Below are positions 1 to 10,766 of a stretch of DNA of 64,000 nucleotides, in pieces. The notes below the pieces were generated by a model. The model had not been told where the DNA came from. It searched no databases and was given only the letters and a program-made list of their open reading frames with translations. Numbering within the stretch: position 1 is the stretch's first letter; the number at the start of each line of letters is the position of its first letter. The stretch is taken from positions 7,160,890 through 7,224,889 of the forward strand of contig JAUPFP010000002.1 of the NCBI GenBank assembly GCA_036925085.1, written 5' to 3'. The DNA comes from Brachycybe producta (Eukaryota > Arthropoda > Diplopoda > Playtdesmida > Andrognathidae). Both the position numbers and the translations under genes were made by a program.

Positions 1-1112
1 TAGCAACACTTTTACATTATATTTTTGATTAATTAAACTTTGAGGTGTTTCATAGAGAGCCAACTCTTTGAGTAGCTTGAAAAGTGCTTAGAGAGTGACT
101 ATTTTATTATTTTTTTAAATTTTGGGATGTGGGTGACACAGTGGGTCATAATTACAATTTGTGCCAATTGACTTTAGGCATGTTTCCCCCCTTGCTACTT
201 CTTAATACACGACTTTTAATTAATAAAAATATTTAAAAAAAAATTTAAAATGACACGCAGAATTTTTCTGCTGCTAATATTACTAAGCACAATGGGGCTG
301 TTGTGACTTGTAATTTGTGCAATTGTTAAGACCAGGGTTAACACTAAGTTACTAGTCACTGCAAAATGGTCATATGCTTGATTAGTTATGTTGAAGTGAT
401 CATGTCTAATTTGTGACCCCTCTTTAACCAGTCTGTGACTGGTTGGGTGACCTAAATTCTTCAAGTAGACTTCCATCCTATTTTGAGATACCAGTCTGCA
501 GTGTCTAGCAAATGAGCTGCAAGCTAACAGAGTAGGGGCCTGTTTCTCAAAAGTACAAGTATTGTAAAACAAGTGAATTCTACGGAGCCCTGTAAAGGGC
601 ATGCATTGCAAATTCACAATTTGTGAATTTCTGCCATGTTAGTGCAACCCTTATACCTCGTTCCCACTACAAGCATTAACTGCAGATATACTAGAAGTGA
701 TACTTGTGATTGTTTCCATTTTTTAAACACCTGTGATTAAATGATTTTGTGACTTTCTGTTAAACAGTTGTGCATTTCGTGAAATTTTCACGTCTCATTC
801 GGTCAAAAATTGAGTGCTCTCGCCATCCGCCATGTTGTTTGTTGGCTAAATTTGTTTGAACACAGGAAGTGACGTATTTAACCATTCAATAATCTGGTTA
901 ATCATGTTATGTCAATGCAGTTCCGTTAACTTTTCAACTGCAGTTAAAATGATTATCACAGTTACGTTTTTAGTGGAAACAAATGTAGTTAAATTATTGG
1001 CACAGTTAAGTATGCCAACAACGAAGTTAACTGACCTTCATTTATACTGATCTTCATTACCTACTTATTTCAACCGTTTACATATGAAGATATCCCACTT
1101 ATTTATTATCTT
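1..1112. other. intergenic, no gene seen
   Basis: AT-rich sequence with only short open frames that show no recognisable motif. A block near 970-990 (GTGGAAACAAATGTAGTTA) recurs near 19757, so part of this stretch is probably old interspersed repeat. No promoter or RNA gene could be supported. Confidence 0.5.
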
Positions 1113-1750
1113 GAGTGGCGTAGCTAGGCTTGGTTGCGCCACCCCACCGCGTAAAACTTTGCGCCCCCCCCAGGCTGCTTAAAACGTTGCGCTTGCTTTA
1201 AGTCCCCCTCCACTTAGCCTTATACTGGGGGGGGTGCTATTTTGATGAACGGCAGTGAGCCTGGGAGGCACAGCAACCATTTTTTTTTTTCGTTTTAGAG
1301 TTATTACATCAAATTTGTCCATTTTTCCGACCGTTCCTCCCATTGAACAAATTAGGGAACAGTCGGAACAATGGACTAATTTGATTTAATAATTCTGAAA
1401 AGAAAAAAGTCGGGGTCTGCGCCCACCAGACCCCCTACAACAACTTAATTTTACTAAACCAAACCAACCTTCGGACTGTCCCTACTATTTTTCCGACTGT
1501 TCGGACCATTCCACCGTTCATCAAAATAGCACCCCCTAAAAAAAATTTTTATGCACAATAAGCGAAATGAAAGTCGATTTATTTTCGAAAATAACTGAAT
1601 AAATTAAGCGAGTGATTTGGAATCACTTGCTTAATTTATTCAATAATTTTTGAAAATACATCGACTTTCATTTCGTTTTTTTGCGCCCCCAAACCTCCTG
1701 CCCCCCGCCCCCGCAGTTGCGGGTCTGGCGGTTCCCTAGCTACGCCCCTG
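1113..1750. mobile_element. hAT-type non-autonomous element
   Basis: Terminal inverted repeats are GAGTGGCGTAGCTAGG on the left and the complement of CAGGGGCGTAGCTAGG on the right. An exact 8-bp target duplication ATTATCTT lies at 1105-1112 and 1751-1758. The 8-bp duplication and the CAGGGGCGTA-type end are hAT hallmarks. The inside has no coding capacity and contains stacked inverted repeats: 1231-1250 pairs with 1510-1534, and a hairpin with long arms spans 1562-1677. A shorter relative lies at 22563-22694. Confidence 0.85.
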
Positions 1751-2137
1751 ATTATCTTCTAGCTACTAATTTTTCTCGTGTAAACGTTGGAATAGGGTTG
1801 ATTTAGGTTAAGGTCTTCTTTTTTCAAAAGGAAGCACAAATAGTTGCTTGCACTGAGTGTACTTAGTGAGCCGTAAGGCACTTAGACTTGCCCATAGCAT
1901 GAACTGTTTATAAATTATGTAAAACTCTGGTCAAATATACAACAACGCCATCCCTCTCCCATGTCACTTTTTTAAGACGTCTATCAAACGTATTCATTGT
2001 GTAGTTGTATTGCGCCAAATACAGCAAACGCCATACTGAATAACCGTCCTTTTGTGCTTTTGATCATTTTGGAGCTTAAATCAGTCGCCTTGTTATTTCA
2101 GTTTACGAATGACATCATTTCTGGCGTTGCTATTCGT
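1751..2137. other. intergenic, 3' side of gene A
   Basis: This is the stretch downstream of the gene A stop codon. Nothing was recognised except an AATAAA on the minus strand at 2142-2137 that overlaps the stop codon itself. Confidence 0.4.
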
Positions 2138-2455
2138 TTATTTTTTACTAAACCAATTTAACGGGTTAAAAATAGACCGTTTGCTCGCAGTGCCGTGGAA
2201 ATGTTGTATAATTCTTGGAATGTTGTGACATAGGTAACTTAAAGTATCAAATGTCTTCGTGCACGTTAATTCGTTTTCGTCGTCTTCGTTTGATCGTAAA
2301 GTTGCTGGTAGATCTTTGAGTTTAGACATGGTTGATGTCAAAACATTGCGTTTATACTTCAAGTTCAAGTTTGTCACTTGATCTTTGTAGGTTTTCCTCT
2401 GAGTACATGCCTTCATGTAGCGATCGACATTTCCGAAAGAGTAGTCTCCATTCAG
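2138..2455 (-). CDS. gene A exon 3 (cysteines 4-6, tail)
   Basis: Acceptor TTCTTTTCAG|CTGAAT, phase 0, 105 residues and a TAA stop. Cysteines are at exon positions 17, 65 and 76. The C5-x10-C6 spacing is shared with B and C. Confidence 0.75.
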   Translation of the reverse strand: MNGDYSFGNVDRYMKACTQRKTYKDQVTNLNLKYKRNVLTSTMSKLKDLPATLRSNEDDENELTCTKTFDTLSYLCHNIPRIIQHFHGTASKRSIFNPLNWFSKK

Positions 2456-5441
2456 CTGAAAAGAAAAAAACTTTTGCTTAGTCTAAAATTAGCCGAATTT
2501 GTGGTTGGTTTTCATGCACTTTTTGAGTTTCCAAATTCAAGCTCTGAACTGTGTGTTGTGTGTGCGAAATACAGAGCTCGACTCGATGCATAACCATTTT
2601 TCATGCAGTTCAACGATGCAAAAACACAGTGCACGTGAAACCACACCTTCACAGTCGCCACACTTTAGCTTTAGGATTGTAGCGGCAGAATTGTTGACTA
2701 AAAAGTTTGGCTTGTATCATTTTGTCATTCGTTATTTTTTTTTTGGGGGGGGGGATTGGTTTTGTCGGCTCGTTAAAACAAAATATTTCTTAAAGAAATG
2801 TCAAAATCATGTCAAGACTTAATCAACGATTTTTAAAATTTAAAATAAGTCATTAATATAATTTAAAAAATTAAAAATCAGTTAATATTATAAGTGGACT
2901 TTATCAGATAGATGCGCCACCAAACAACAGACATTGGCAATAAAAAAAACCAAAACTATACCTCCCTCTACTCGAATGCTGATACCATCAAGTTGAGGGG
3001 AATAAATTTTCGTTTTTTCGAAATTTAGAATGGCATTGTTTGGTGACTCATAAAAGTCACTTCATTTTTAAGTTTTTTTTTATGATTTTAATGGCATATT
3101 TTTAATTTTAAAAATTATTTTGGCAATCATTGGGTAAAGGTGGCCGTTCACGATGGGATCTGGACTGTTAGTCCAAATCGGTCGTTGATCCCACTGTCAA
3201 CGTGCTCATGGGATCAGATCCATCAGTACAAATACTCTAAAAAAATTTCATTTGCAAAGTTAATTGATCTTTACTGACATCAGTCTATATATCCGTACGT
3301 GAATGAGGGGAAAGAGATCAAATCCGTGGGATCTGAGAAAAAGAGCATGCGCTCTTGTGATCTATTGGATCTGATCCATACGTTAATGGGCTAAAAAGAG
3401 GCGGATCTGGACTGACAAAGGTCAGATCCGCGATCTATGTCAGTCCAGATCTCACTGGGGAAGGCCACCTTAATTAAGTCTTGACAATATTTCAATAAAA
3501 AATTTCCGGGGGTAATGAACTCGTTAAGTACTTTTGTTATATGGCTCCCATTTTATCAGTCAAAACGACGTCACAAGCCGAACTTTTTTTTTTAACTTTG
3601 TTTAATTTTATCATACCTGATTTTCTTGATTGTTAGCGCATAAGAAACCAAATTTATTATTACTGAACAATCTCCTTCTATCTTCGTCAGTTAGTGTGGC
3701 AATATTTATAGTGAATTTATCGTTAATAAATTTCACTTTATAACCATTGGTATTTCCATTTCGCAGTTTTCCTCTGATTTGGCAATTTGCAAGCAGGCTG
3801 TCACTCTCAATCCATTCAGAAATAACACAAGCTTTTAAAAGAGATACACACAAAGTACAATGTAGAATCATTCAAAGGCAGAGATGTACTTATTACAATG
3901 CTTTGTTTTAAGTAAATGCGGTTACAGTTGGCGCTTATTGTAAGCAATACAGAATAGTGACGTCACAGTCAATGCTGTTTACCACAAAAAATGTCAGTGG
4001 GTGCCGTATGATATGGTACATCCACACTGACACATTTTATATCACTCCAGTGTAACTGGTGTCACCAGGTTATAATTTTAGTAACTATTTTATCAATAAA
4101 AATCAAGAGATATGCTTGATATTTGAGGTGAAAATACCGAGCGCTCAAAATGTCATTTTACTTCAAAGATACCAACGACCAGTGCACCTGCTGCTGTCTT
4201 TATATTTTATCATATACTTTGTCACAAACAAAAGCATTTGATATTACAGTAAGTCCTCGAGTTACACGGTTTGAGTTACGTGAACTCAAAGATACGCGGT
4301 TGCTTTACTTCCGCTTATATCAGCAACGATCAATGATCATCAATTGGCTTTGTAAACGCAATCAAAGTAAGGAAGTACTTAATGGCATTCAACTTATGCG
4401 CAGGTTCGATTTGCGTAGAAATATCCGGAACGAATTTATTTTGCAAGGAGAGGACTTAATGTATTGTTGCATGCGCTTGGAACGCTGACTAAAGAATATA
4501 GCTGTCCACATTTTTAGCAACACAGACACCGAGTTTTCTATTCTGTATTGCAGTAAACATCAACCGTAAACGCTTGTACTTAGCCAGAAATGTAAGGTTG
4601 CAAATTATCGGGATTTACTGAGCGTTACTGAAGTAACTAGCCTATATGGGCAACCTTTTTTATTGTGTGGCCACTAGGGATGCCCTGAATGAAGCTATAA
4701 TAATGCATATAAGTGCAGATATAACATAATAGGGCAGTTGGTTGGTTAGCACATGTGCACAATATCCTTTCATTTTGTGTATTCACGGTCTGACGTCATT
4801 GAATTAAGTGCAGACGTGTAACAGGAAAGTTGGATTCAAATTCTTTTTTTTTTTCATTAAAATTTAAAAATTGATTAAAAGTTATTAAAAAATTTCAATT
4901 TTTGGATCAAAATAAAGATAATAATTAGAAGGACAACTCATCACTTTTCAGAGTATTTTCATGTGTTGATATCTTTCAAAATAAACTTTTACGAGAGTTT
5001 GAAAATTATCCAACTTGAAGCAGACTTATCTTTTTTTCAATTTTGTCTTTAAAAAGTTTATTTTGAAAGATATCATCATGAAAAAATACCCGTAAGTGGT
5101 TGAGCTACCTTCTAGTTTCTAAAACACGTTCAAGTTTATCTTCATTTTACACCTGAAAGACACAATAATCAAGAGTTCAAAATAAAGATTAAATATTCAA
5201 CATGGATATACATCAAAGCAATTATGACTAATTGATAAATGATAAAAAAATTGTGTCATTAATGTTAGGCCTACTTACGGTCGACATCAGGCGGTTCGTA
5301 GTTTATTGTTTCATCTGTATGTACTGTTGAAGGGCGTGATATTGGGCTTGACCCTTCTATTGACTCTCCATCCCTGCCATTGTCCATCCCCTTATTTATT
5401 GGAATATTAATTAGAAAAAATATTGCTACACTTAGTTTCAT
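2138..5441 (-). CDS. secreted six-cysteine protein, gene A of a tandem trio
   Basis: Hand-assembled gene of three exons: 5441-5279, 3831-3617 and 2455-2138. It encodes 231 residues. The function is unknown and I do not recognise the family. Residues 1-18 (MKLSVAIFFLINIPINKG) look like a signal peptide. A Ser/Asp/Glu-rich linker follows to about residue 54. Cysteines are at 56, 71, 119, 143, 191 and 202, with a tail ending WFSKK. Introns have GT/AG ends, phase 1 then phase 0. An upstream in-frame ATG at 5459 would add six residues (MLIFTR). I chose the inner Met because genes B and C start MKF and MKL. C1-C2-C3 spacing (14 and 47 residues) is identical to B and C. The tail is less basic than in B. 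Expression cannot be judged from sequence. Six even-spaced cysteines behind a signal peptide imply extracellular, disulfide-bonded action (inference). Confidence 0.75.
3138..3470. mobile_element. MITE, PIF/Harbinger-like (in gene A intron 2)
   Basis: Ends AGGTGGCC and GGCCACCT, followed inwards by matching GGATCTGGACTG blocks on both arms. The flanking trinucleotide TAA (3135-3137, 3471-3473) fits the TWA target duplication of PIF/Harbinger. The superfamily call rests on that short duplication only. Confidence 0.6.
3617..3831 (-). CDS. gene A exon 2 (cysteines 1-3)
   Basis: Acceptor TTTTAAAAG|CTTGT and donor ATCAG|GTATGA. It encodes 72 residues beginning P-C with W at the seventh position, as in the paralogs (75 residues there). 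Cysteines sit at exon positions 2, 17 and 65. Confidence 0.75.
4920..5185. repeat. family 1 palindromic MITE copy (gene A intron 1)
   Basis: Both arms carry the block GATATCTTTCAAAATAAACT or its complement, pairing around a centre near 5030. The right arm continues with CTTCTAGTTTCTAAAACAC and AATAATCAAGAGTTC, the signature of about 16 copies in this window. Confidence 0.75.
5279..5441 (-). CDS. gene A exon 1 (signal peptide and linker)
   Basis: Runs from ATG to donor GACC|GTAAGT, leaving phase 1. It encodes the leader plus a 36-residue linker ending PPDVD, the longest linker of the three paralogs. Confidence 0.72.
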
Positions 5442-6065
5442 GCGCGTAAATATTAGCATTGTGTTATTTTCTTTTCAGAATGGTGCTTTCTACTACTTGT
5501 AGCAAGTCTTGTCGAGACTGTACTTTTTACAGATGTTAGTTTCACCAGCGACCGTGTTCACTGTTCGTGGATATGGTGAACATAGTTTATGCAATTTTTA
5601 CTTTTTTTTTTTTTGCGAAATAAGCAGCCGCTCGACATGGTTATATTTTTTTTTTGTTGAGCACGATATCGTAGTCGATGTGTGGCCCGAATAGGCAATG
5701 ACGTAAACCATTGTCAATAGGCCAGATACAGAAGTCGGGGAAAAACATAATATTTTTTGATGGCAGTGATGAGTAAAACAGAAAAGAACATTCGCTCATC
5801 ATATGACCAACGTACCAATCGCACAGATAAGGAACGCGATTGTTTAAGAGACTATTGACGTGACTTAAGACACGTTTGATGCAATACAGCCGCATGCATT
5901 CAGTGTAATTTACACTAGGAAAACTTTATTTATGAAACAAATTAAATGACAACTTTTAATACACTTAATGTTTAAAAATCTTCATTTTCACACACAGACA
6001 CAGTTCATATTATGCAAATAAGTAAATCATTAAGCTGCTTTCTACATATACTGTATGCATGTAAG
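5442..6065. other. upstream of gene A, nothing firm
   Basis: Should contain the gene A promoter, but no TATA box or shared upstream block with B or C was found. Short open frames here show no motif. Confidence 0.35.
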
Positions 6066-6387
6066 GAGGGTTGCCATGATTTAATCAAAATGATTAAATT
6101 AAGTGGTTAAATCTTGATGAAATCATTGATTAAATCATGTTTTCACGTTTCATTTTTAATGGTTTATTTTATAAAATATAATGCCTTTTAACAGTTTCAT
6201 TTTACAACTTTTTTTTTTATCTTTTGTATTATTAGTAGCCTACAATTTTGTTAAATTAAAAAAAATAATAACTGAAATTTGTAATTAATAAAAAGTATAA
6301 TTAGTAAAGCAAATAAATAAAATAATAAAAAATAAAACATGATTTAATATAATTTTGATATAATAATAATAATTTTTTTTCGAACCC
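6066..6387. repeat. possible AT-rich element with 10-bp flanking repeat
   Basis: Flanked by TGCATGTAAG (6056-6065) and TGCATGGAAG (6388-6397), one mismatch. The ends GGGTTGCC and GAACCC are weakly inverted. The interior is very AT-rich with many GATTTAAT-type words. Low confidence because the inverted repeats are short. Confidence 0.35.
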
Positions 6388-6440
6388 TGCATGGAAGTTT
6401 TATATATTTGCTGAATATTATCTATTACGTGGTCAACCAC

Positions 6441-6866
6441 CAGGGGTGCCCACAGGGGGGTAGTCTGGTGAGCAACTCGCCATTTGCCTTTTTTGGGGGG
6501 TGATTGAAATTTTGTATTAAAATATTTTTATAATAATCAGAATGAGCGAAAATCCAAATTATTTTATTATTTAATTTATATTTTAAAAGAAAGTAGTGTT
6601 TCAGCCACTGTTATACGTCATATTACAAGTGCAGTTTTCTTACTGCTCGCTATGCTCGCCGGAATTGATACCAAGAGTATACTATAAAATAATTGCTCGC
6701 TCGCTACACTCACAAAATAGAGAAAATATTCATGTTTTCCAAAGTTTAAAGACTTTGTTTCAAACACACACATCTTATGGCCAATTGAAATTATATTTGC
6801 AAAGTTATAAAAAAAACGGGGGGGTGGTGAATTCTCCACTGGCTTTGGGGGGGTTGGGCACCCCTG
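6441..6866. mobile_element. hAT-type non-autonomous element
   Basis: Ends CAGGGGTGCCCA and the complement GGGCACCCCTG, with an exact 8-bp target duplication TCAACCAC at 6433-6440 and 6867-6874. Length 426 bp, no coding capacity. Open frames inside it are not genes. Confidence 0.9.
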
Positions 6867-7117
6867 TCAACCACCACATGTAGCGGAGAATTAACAATGA
6901 ATGTGTGACGAAATTTTGTATTGCCACGTGTTTGCTTCAACAGTAAAATCTAAATGAAACTCGGTGACATGCTAGCTGCAAATCGATCCTGTCTGACGAA
7001 GCTAGTACAGTAGTATGCAAATACAACTTTTTGTAAGACAAAAGAATTGTTCTACTGCTGAAAACAGAAACGAAAACGGAAATGTTTTACATTTTACATA
7101 TAGCTATTATACTTTCT

Positions 7118-7315
7118 GTGAACTTAGACCTGGGAATAAAACGGGGTAGAGGAAGACCCAAGCAAACCTGGGACGTGGTAGTAAAACGGGATATGGTGGC
7201 ATGTGGGGTCACTGGGGGCTTGGTGCAAAATCGGAACGAGTGGAGAGTTAGAACCAGCCAGGCCGACCCTGCTGCTTGCGTGATAAGGGACATGAAATGA
7301 TGATGATGATGATGG
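7118..7315 (+). mobile_element. 5'-truncated RTE LINE, 3' end fragment
   Basis: Encodes the last ~60 residues of the same RTE reverse transcriptase found complete at 23854-27097 (NLDLGIKRGRGRPKQTWDV... to a stop). It ends in a (TGA)n tail. A 7-bp target duplication ACTTTCT flanks it (7111-7117, 7316-7322). 5' truncation is the usual outcome of target-primed reverse transcription. Confidence 0.9.
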
Positions 7316-7421
7316 ACTTTCTAACACGTTATAAGAGATCCCACTTACACAACAAAAAACCTCAACAAAAGACGTACACATGCCAAAAATTTAAGAGGGT
7401 ATAGCGGGTTTGGCATACCAG

Positions 7422-7608
7422 TAGGCTTGCCACCATTGGAGGACAGTTCTCCATTCGGAAGATATGTCCTCCGCAAAGGTATTTTAAGTTTTTATAAAAA
7501 TGTTTATGTGGAGGACATGTTTGCCTTCGTGGAGAACGGTCCTGGCCGCAGGACAATCCTGCCGAATGCAGGACTGTCCTCCACAAAGAAGGAAAGGTGG
7601 CAAGTCTA
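7422..7608. mobile_element. hAT-type MITE, 187 bp
   Basis: Ends TAGGCTTGCCACC and the complement of TAGACTTGCCACC, with subterminal GGAGGACAG blocks. An exact 8-bp target duplication CATACCAG lies at 7414-7421 and 7609-7616. Confidence 0.9.
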
Positions 7609-7616
7609 CATACCAG

Positions 7617-8196
7617 TGACTCTTGCCCTTCCTTTTGGTTGCTTTTTCGACAGAAACTGTAAACTCAGTAAAAGTTGAGACAATCTCAACTTTGTTTTCA
7701 GCTCGTTTATATTTGTTTTACGTTGTTTTTTCGTTTTACGTCTTCTGTTTACATTTTACGTACGTGGGACCTTGACTTAATTCCGTGTTTCCCCAAATGT
7801 TGTTGTACGGAACCTTAGGGGTTCGTGAAGTGAAAGTAAAGCCAAGTTTAATATTCCTCAGTTAAACGTTATGTCTAGACTAGGGCCAGCCTCACATTAA
7901 TGTTTCAGTAACAACTAATAAGGTTGGAAATGTTTTCGAGATTTAAACACATAATGAATAGGGGGACATCCCTATGAGTCACAGGATTCGGTTGTGGTTT
8001 GGGGAAATTGTAGCATTTTAAAATTGGTTGGATTGTGAATTTGTGAGTGGCATGCATGGATTGATAGTTGTGTTGTTGCCATTGAGTGATTGATGGTATT
8101 GGCGTGAAATGGAGTTAGATTCAATTCAACTCATTTTAACTCTACATCTGCAATGAGTTTGAGAGCCATGTGGCAGAGGGATAATTTTCAGCCATT
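7617..8196. other. intergenic, nothing seen
   Basis: No open frame with recognisable motifs, no clear inverted repeats and no microsatellite. Confidence 0.4.
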
Positions 8197-9920
8197 TAAG
8201 GTGCTCGCCCAGTAGGTCGGTGACGCCGCACGTAGTTACCAAATAGAGATCCGCCCACTATGAACATGGCGCGGCACGCTTTGCCCCTCCATCCCTACTA
8301 CCTTAACCAGTATGTCACAGTATTCTTGGAGACAATGATGAGTAGTGGTGAGGACGTATTTTTTTTTGTGGCTGGTGTGGTCGCAGGGTTATAGCTAGAG
8401 TTAGTGCCGCCCTGGGCTGTTCTTGAGTTTACCGCCCCCTCCCTTACAAAAACACAACACAATACAAATCAGTGGCGCAGCCAGGGTTCTGGTCTGCGAG
8501 GGCCTAATCGATATTATCGATATCCAGTGATTGAAATGGTTTATAGAATTTTATAGTAATTATGAAATTATTACATAAGCCAGTTCCCGACAGTAAAGAT
8601 CAATTATCAATTTTCCAGAGTTAAAAAATAGCGCTGAATTGCAGAATACATTCCACGAGTATAGCAAGCGACAAAAACGTTTATTTTTGTTTTCTGCATT
8701 TTAGACCGACCCTTCTACAATCCCGACAGTGTAACGACCCGACTTGGGTCCGTTGCAACACCCCGGCAAAACTTCCCCGTCTTACCGGATCCTTGACTCC
8801 CTTGGGGCCGAGGTCGAAGCGCAGACTGCCCGCTCTTGTCCGTCCGGTCCCTGGGTGACGCCGGTCGAGAGTCGATCTCTCCGTAGGTCGACGGACGAAT
8901 GGCCGACGAACACAACGAAAAACCCACGGTAGACCCCCGATGGATCCTACCGTGGAACCGACGCGAAGTACCAGCCGATAACGACGGAAACAGGACGGTG
9001 ATGGTGCTGGCGTATCCCTACCGGAAACCCCCACCCTCCCCACGGTAACTTCCCCAGAAAATAAGTGACACGGACTCAGTGTGTTGAGTGAAAATAATGT
9101 AGATAATTTATTCAAAGAATAAATTGAAAACACTCACTGTTTAGGCAATATCTGCTGGATAAATGATCCAGCAGAGAACCAATCAAAGATGATAATTTAT
9201 TCAGTAAAGAATAAATGAATAAACACTTACTAATTATACAAGTAATCTGCTGGACAGTGGTCCAGCAGAGAAAACACAAAAGATGACTCTACTCCAGAGA
9301 ACAAAGAGATGAATGGTGGCCATCTTGGCCACCTGATGAAATTGAAGAAGCAATTACACATGCACACAGCATCAGGGTCTCACACACTGCCTAGAATATA
9401 ATGGCCGCCGCCATTATATACCCCCAGGCTGCTCCACCTGGGGGAGGACAGTGACCCTTGCTGGCCATTTTGTCGTCTGCCTGGCAGCTAATTAGCCAGC
9501 CTAGCAGACGACACAGGAGATTTAGTTCTGCTCCACATAAAGAGCAAAACTGGGTTGTCACAACAGGAAAGAAAAACTTTTGTTTTCGTTGATGCCGCCC
9601 TCAAAAATCCGCTCCAGTCCCGGTTCCCAGGTCAGACCACCGCCCCCCCCCCCGGCCCCACTCTCGCTACGCCACTGTGTGGTGGAGGAGAAAGTACACA
9701 AACTATGAAAAAAACCTGATAAATTCTTCTCTGCTCTCCCGACCATTAGGGCGGAAGTGAGAAGCGCGGCGAAGTTTCAAACTTTCCAGAGCGGTGCCGC
9801 GCCGCGCTTCTGTCCTAATGGACGGTGCTCCATTCATTTACACTTATACGCATTTTGTTTGGAAGCTGTTTTTCTCTCGGCACTGCGCTGTGTCACCGAC
9901 CTAGTGGGCGAGCAGCTTTA
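8197..9920. mobile_element. outer MITE of a nested insertion
   Basis: The left end TAAGGTGCTCGCCCAGTAGG matches the complement of the right end CCTAGTGGGCGAGCAGCTTTA, and both continue with GTCGGTGAC. Between them lie a CAGTGGCGCAGC-type left end (8472), a matching GCTACGCCACTG right end (to 9678), and the solo LTR at 8730-9562. A GC-rich hairpin at 9741-9820 (CCATTAGG to CCTAATGG, with GAAGCGCGGCG arms) lies in the right part. The flanks of the middle layer do not show a clean duplication, so that layer is less certain. Confidence 0.6.
8730..9562 (+). mobile_element. solo LTR 1, Ty3/Gypsy-like
   Basis: An 833-bp block, GC-rich in its left half, that starts TGTAACGACCC and ends GGTTGTCACA. 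The ends are imperfect inverted repeats of each other. A 4-bp duplication ACAG flanks it (8726-8729, 9563-9566). Inside, a segment with AATTTATTCA and CTGCTGGA...TCCAGCAGAG is duplicated at about 9100-9180 and 9190-9275. No gag or pol sequence lies nearby, so it is a solo LTR. Orientation is inferred from AATAAA words on the plus strand. Confidence 0.7.
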
Positions 9921-10430
9921 GTCATCGTCAAATTGAATTGGTTCTAAGACGGAACTATGTATAATAATGGGATGCTATAATCCAAATACATTTGGAAAAA
10001 AGTCCACAAATTTGCATCAGTTCTAGCTCTTTAATTTTTTTTTAATAAGCTTTGGATGTCCGTGTCTACTTAGACGGGGGTTTCTAGTAAGAATTCCACC
10101 TAACAAATGCTTTGTTCTCTGTAGCTGGCAAACGTTTAAGAACGGCAAAGCTTTTGCTCAGCTCTGCGGTTTACAAAATTAATGATTTCCACTGAAGTTG
10201 ATCCATTGCGGGGACCTATGCTGTACCTTTTCTATCAGTTGTCATTCTATACAAACAAAATAAGTCAATTTTTGTTTGCACAAGATTTTATTATTTTTTT
10301 TTTTCAAATACACTTTAAAAAAAATGTTTCAATCACAGATAAGTTCTCAGCTTTTAAAAAAAACTGGTTTCAGTTTTTCAGTAGTTTCAGTAATTTATAA
10401 ATACTGCATGCCTAAATTATAAAAATGTGG
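9921..10430. other. intergenic, 3' side of gene B
   Basis: AT-rich stretch with poly-T runs, nothing recognised. It separates the gene B stop codon from the nested transposon block. Confidence 0.4.
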
Positions 10431-10766
10431 TTAATGTCGTCGTCTTCTTTGTCGAAGTCTTCTTAATAGTCGTCTAGAGTTGTGAAATAATCTTATTGGT
10501 TTACGTAATGTTTTCAAAAATCTGTTTCCGGGATTTGCTAGCAATGAAAATTTCAAACATGAAAGCTGTATCTTGTATTCCATTTGCTCACATTGATTCA
10601 AAGTTAAATCGATTTCTGCTGGAATTGTCATATCCTGAAATTCTATTTTCAAAATGTTTTCTGAATATTCCATATTTATATTGGGCAGTTTATGTTTGTA
10701 AATTCCACTTTGTACACATATTCTTAGAAATTCAGAAGCCTCATTCAAGTTGAATTTGTCAGATAA
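10431..10766 (-). CDS. gene B exon 3 (cysteines 4-6, Arg-rich tail)
   Basis: Acceptor TTTTTTTCAG|TTATCT, phase 0, 111 residues and stop. It carries the MEYSEN motif shared with C and the polyarginine C terminus. Confidence 0.78.
   Translation of the reverse strand, partial: LSDKFNLNEASEFLRICVQSGIYKHKLPNINMEYSENILKIEFQDMTIPAEIDLTLNQCEQMEYKIQLSCLKFSLLANPGNRFLKTLRKPIRLFHNSRRLLRRLRQRRRRH

Noticed and set aside
216-617. 133-residue minus-strand frame
   Set aside because: No domain, no signal peptide, AT-rich chance composition, and no relationship to the nearby secreted family.
7427-7678. 83-residue plus-strand frame
   Set aside because: Mostly the 187-bp hAT MITE with exact 8-bp duplication.
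8681-9133. 150-residue minus-strand frame and shadows
   Set aside because: Lies across the boundary of solo LTR 1 and its GC-rich half; no domain.
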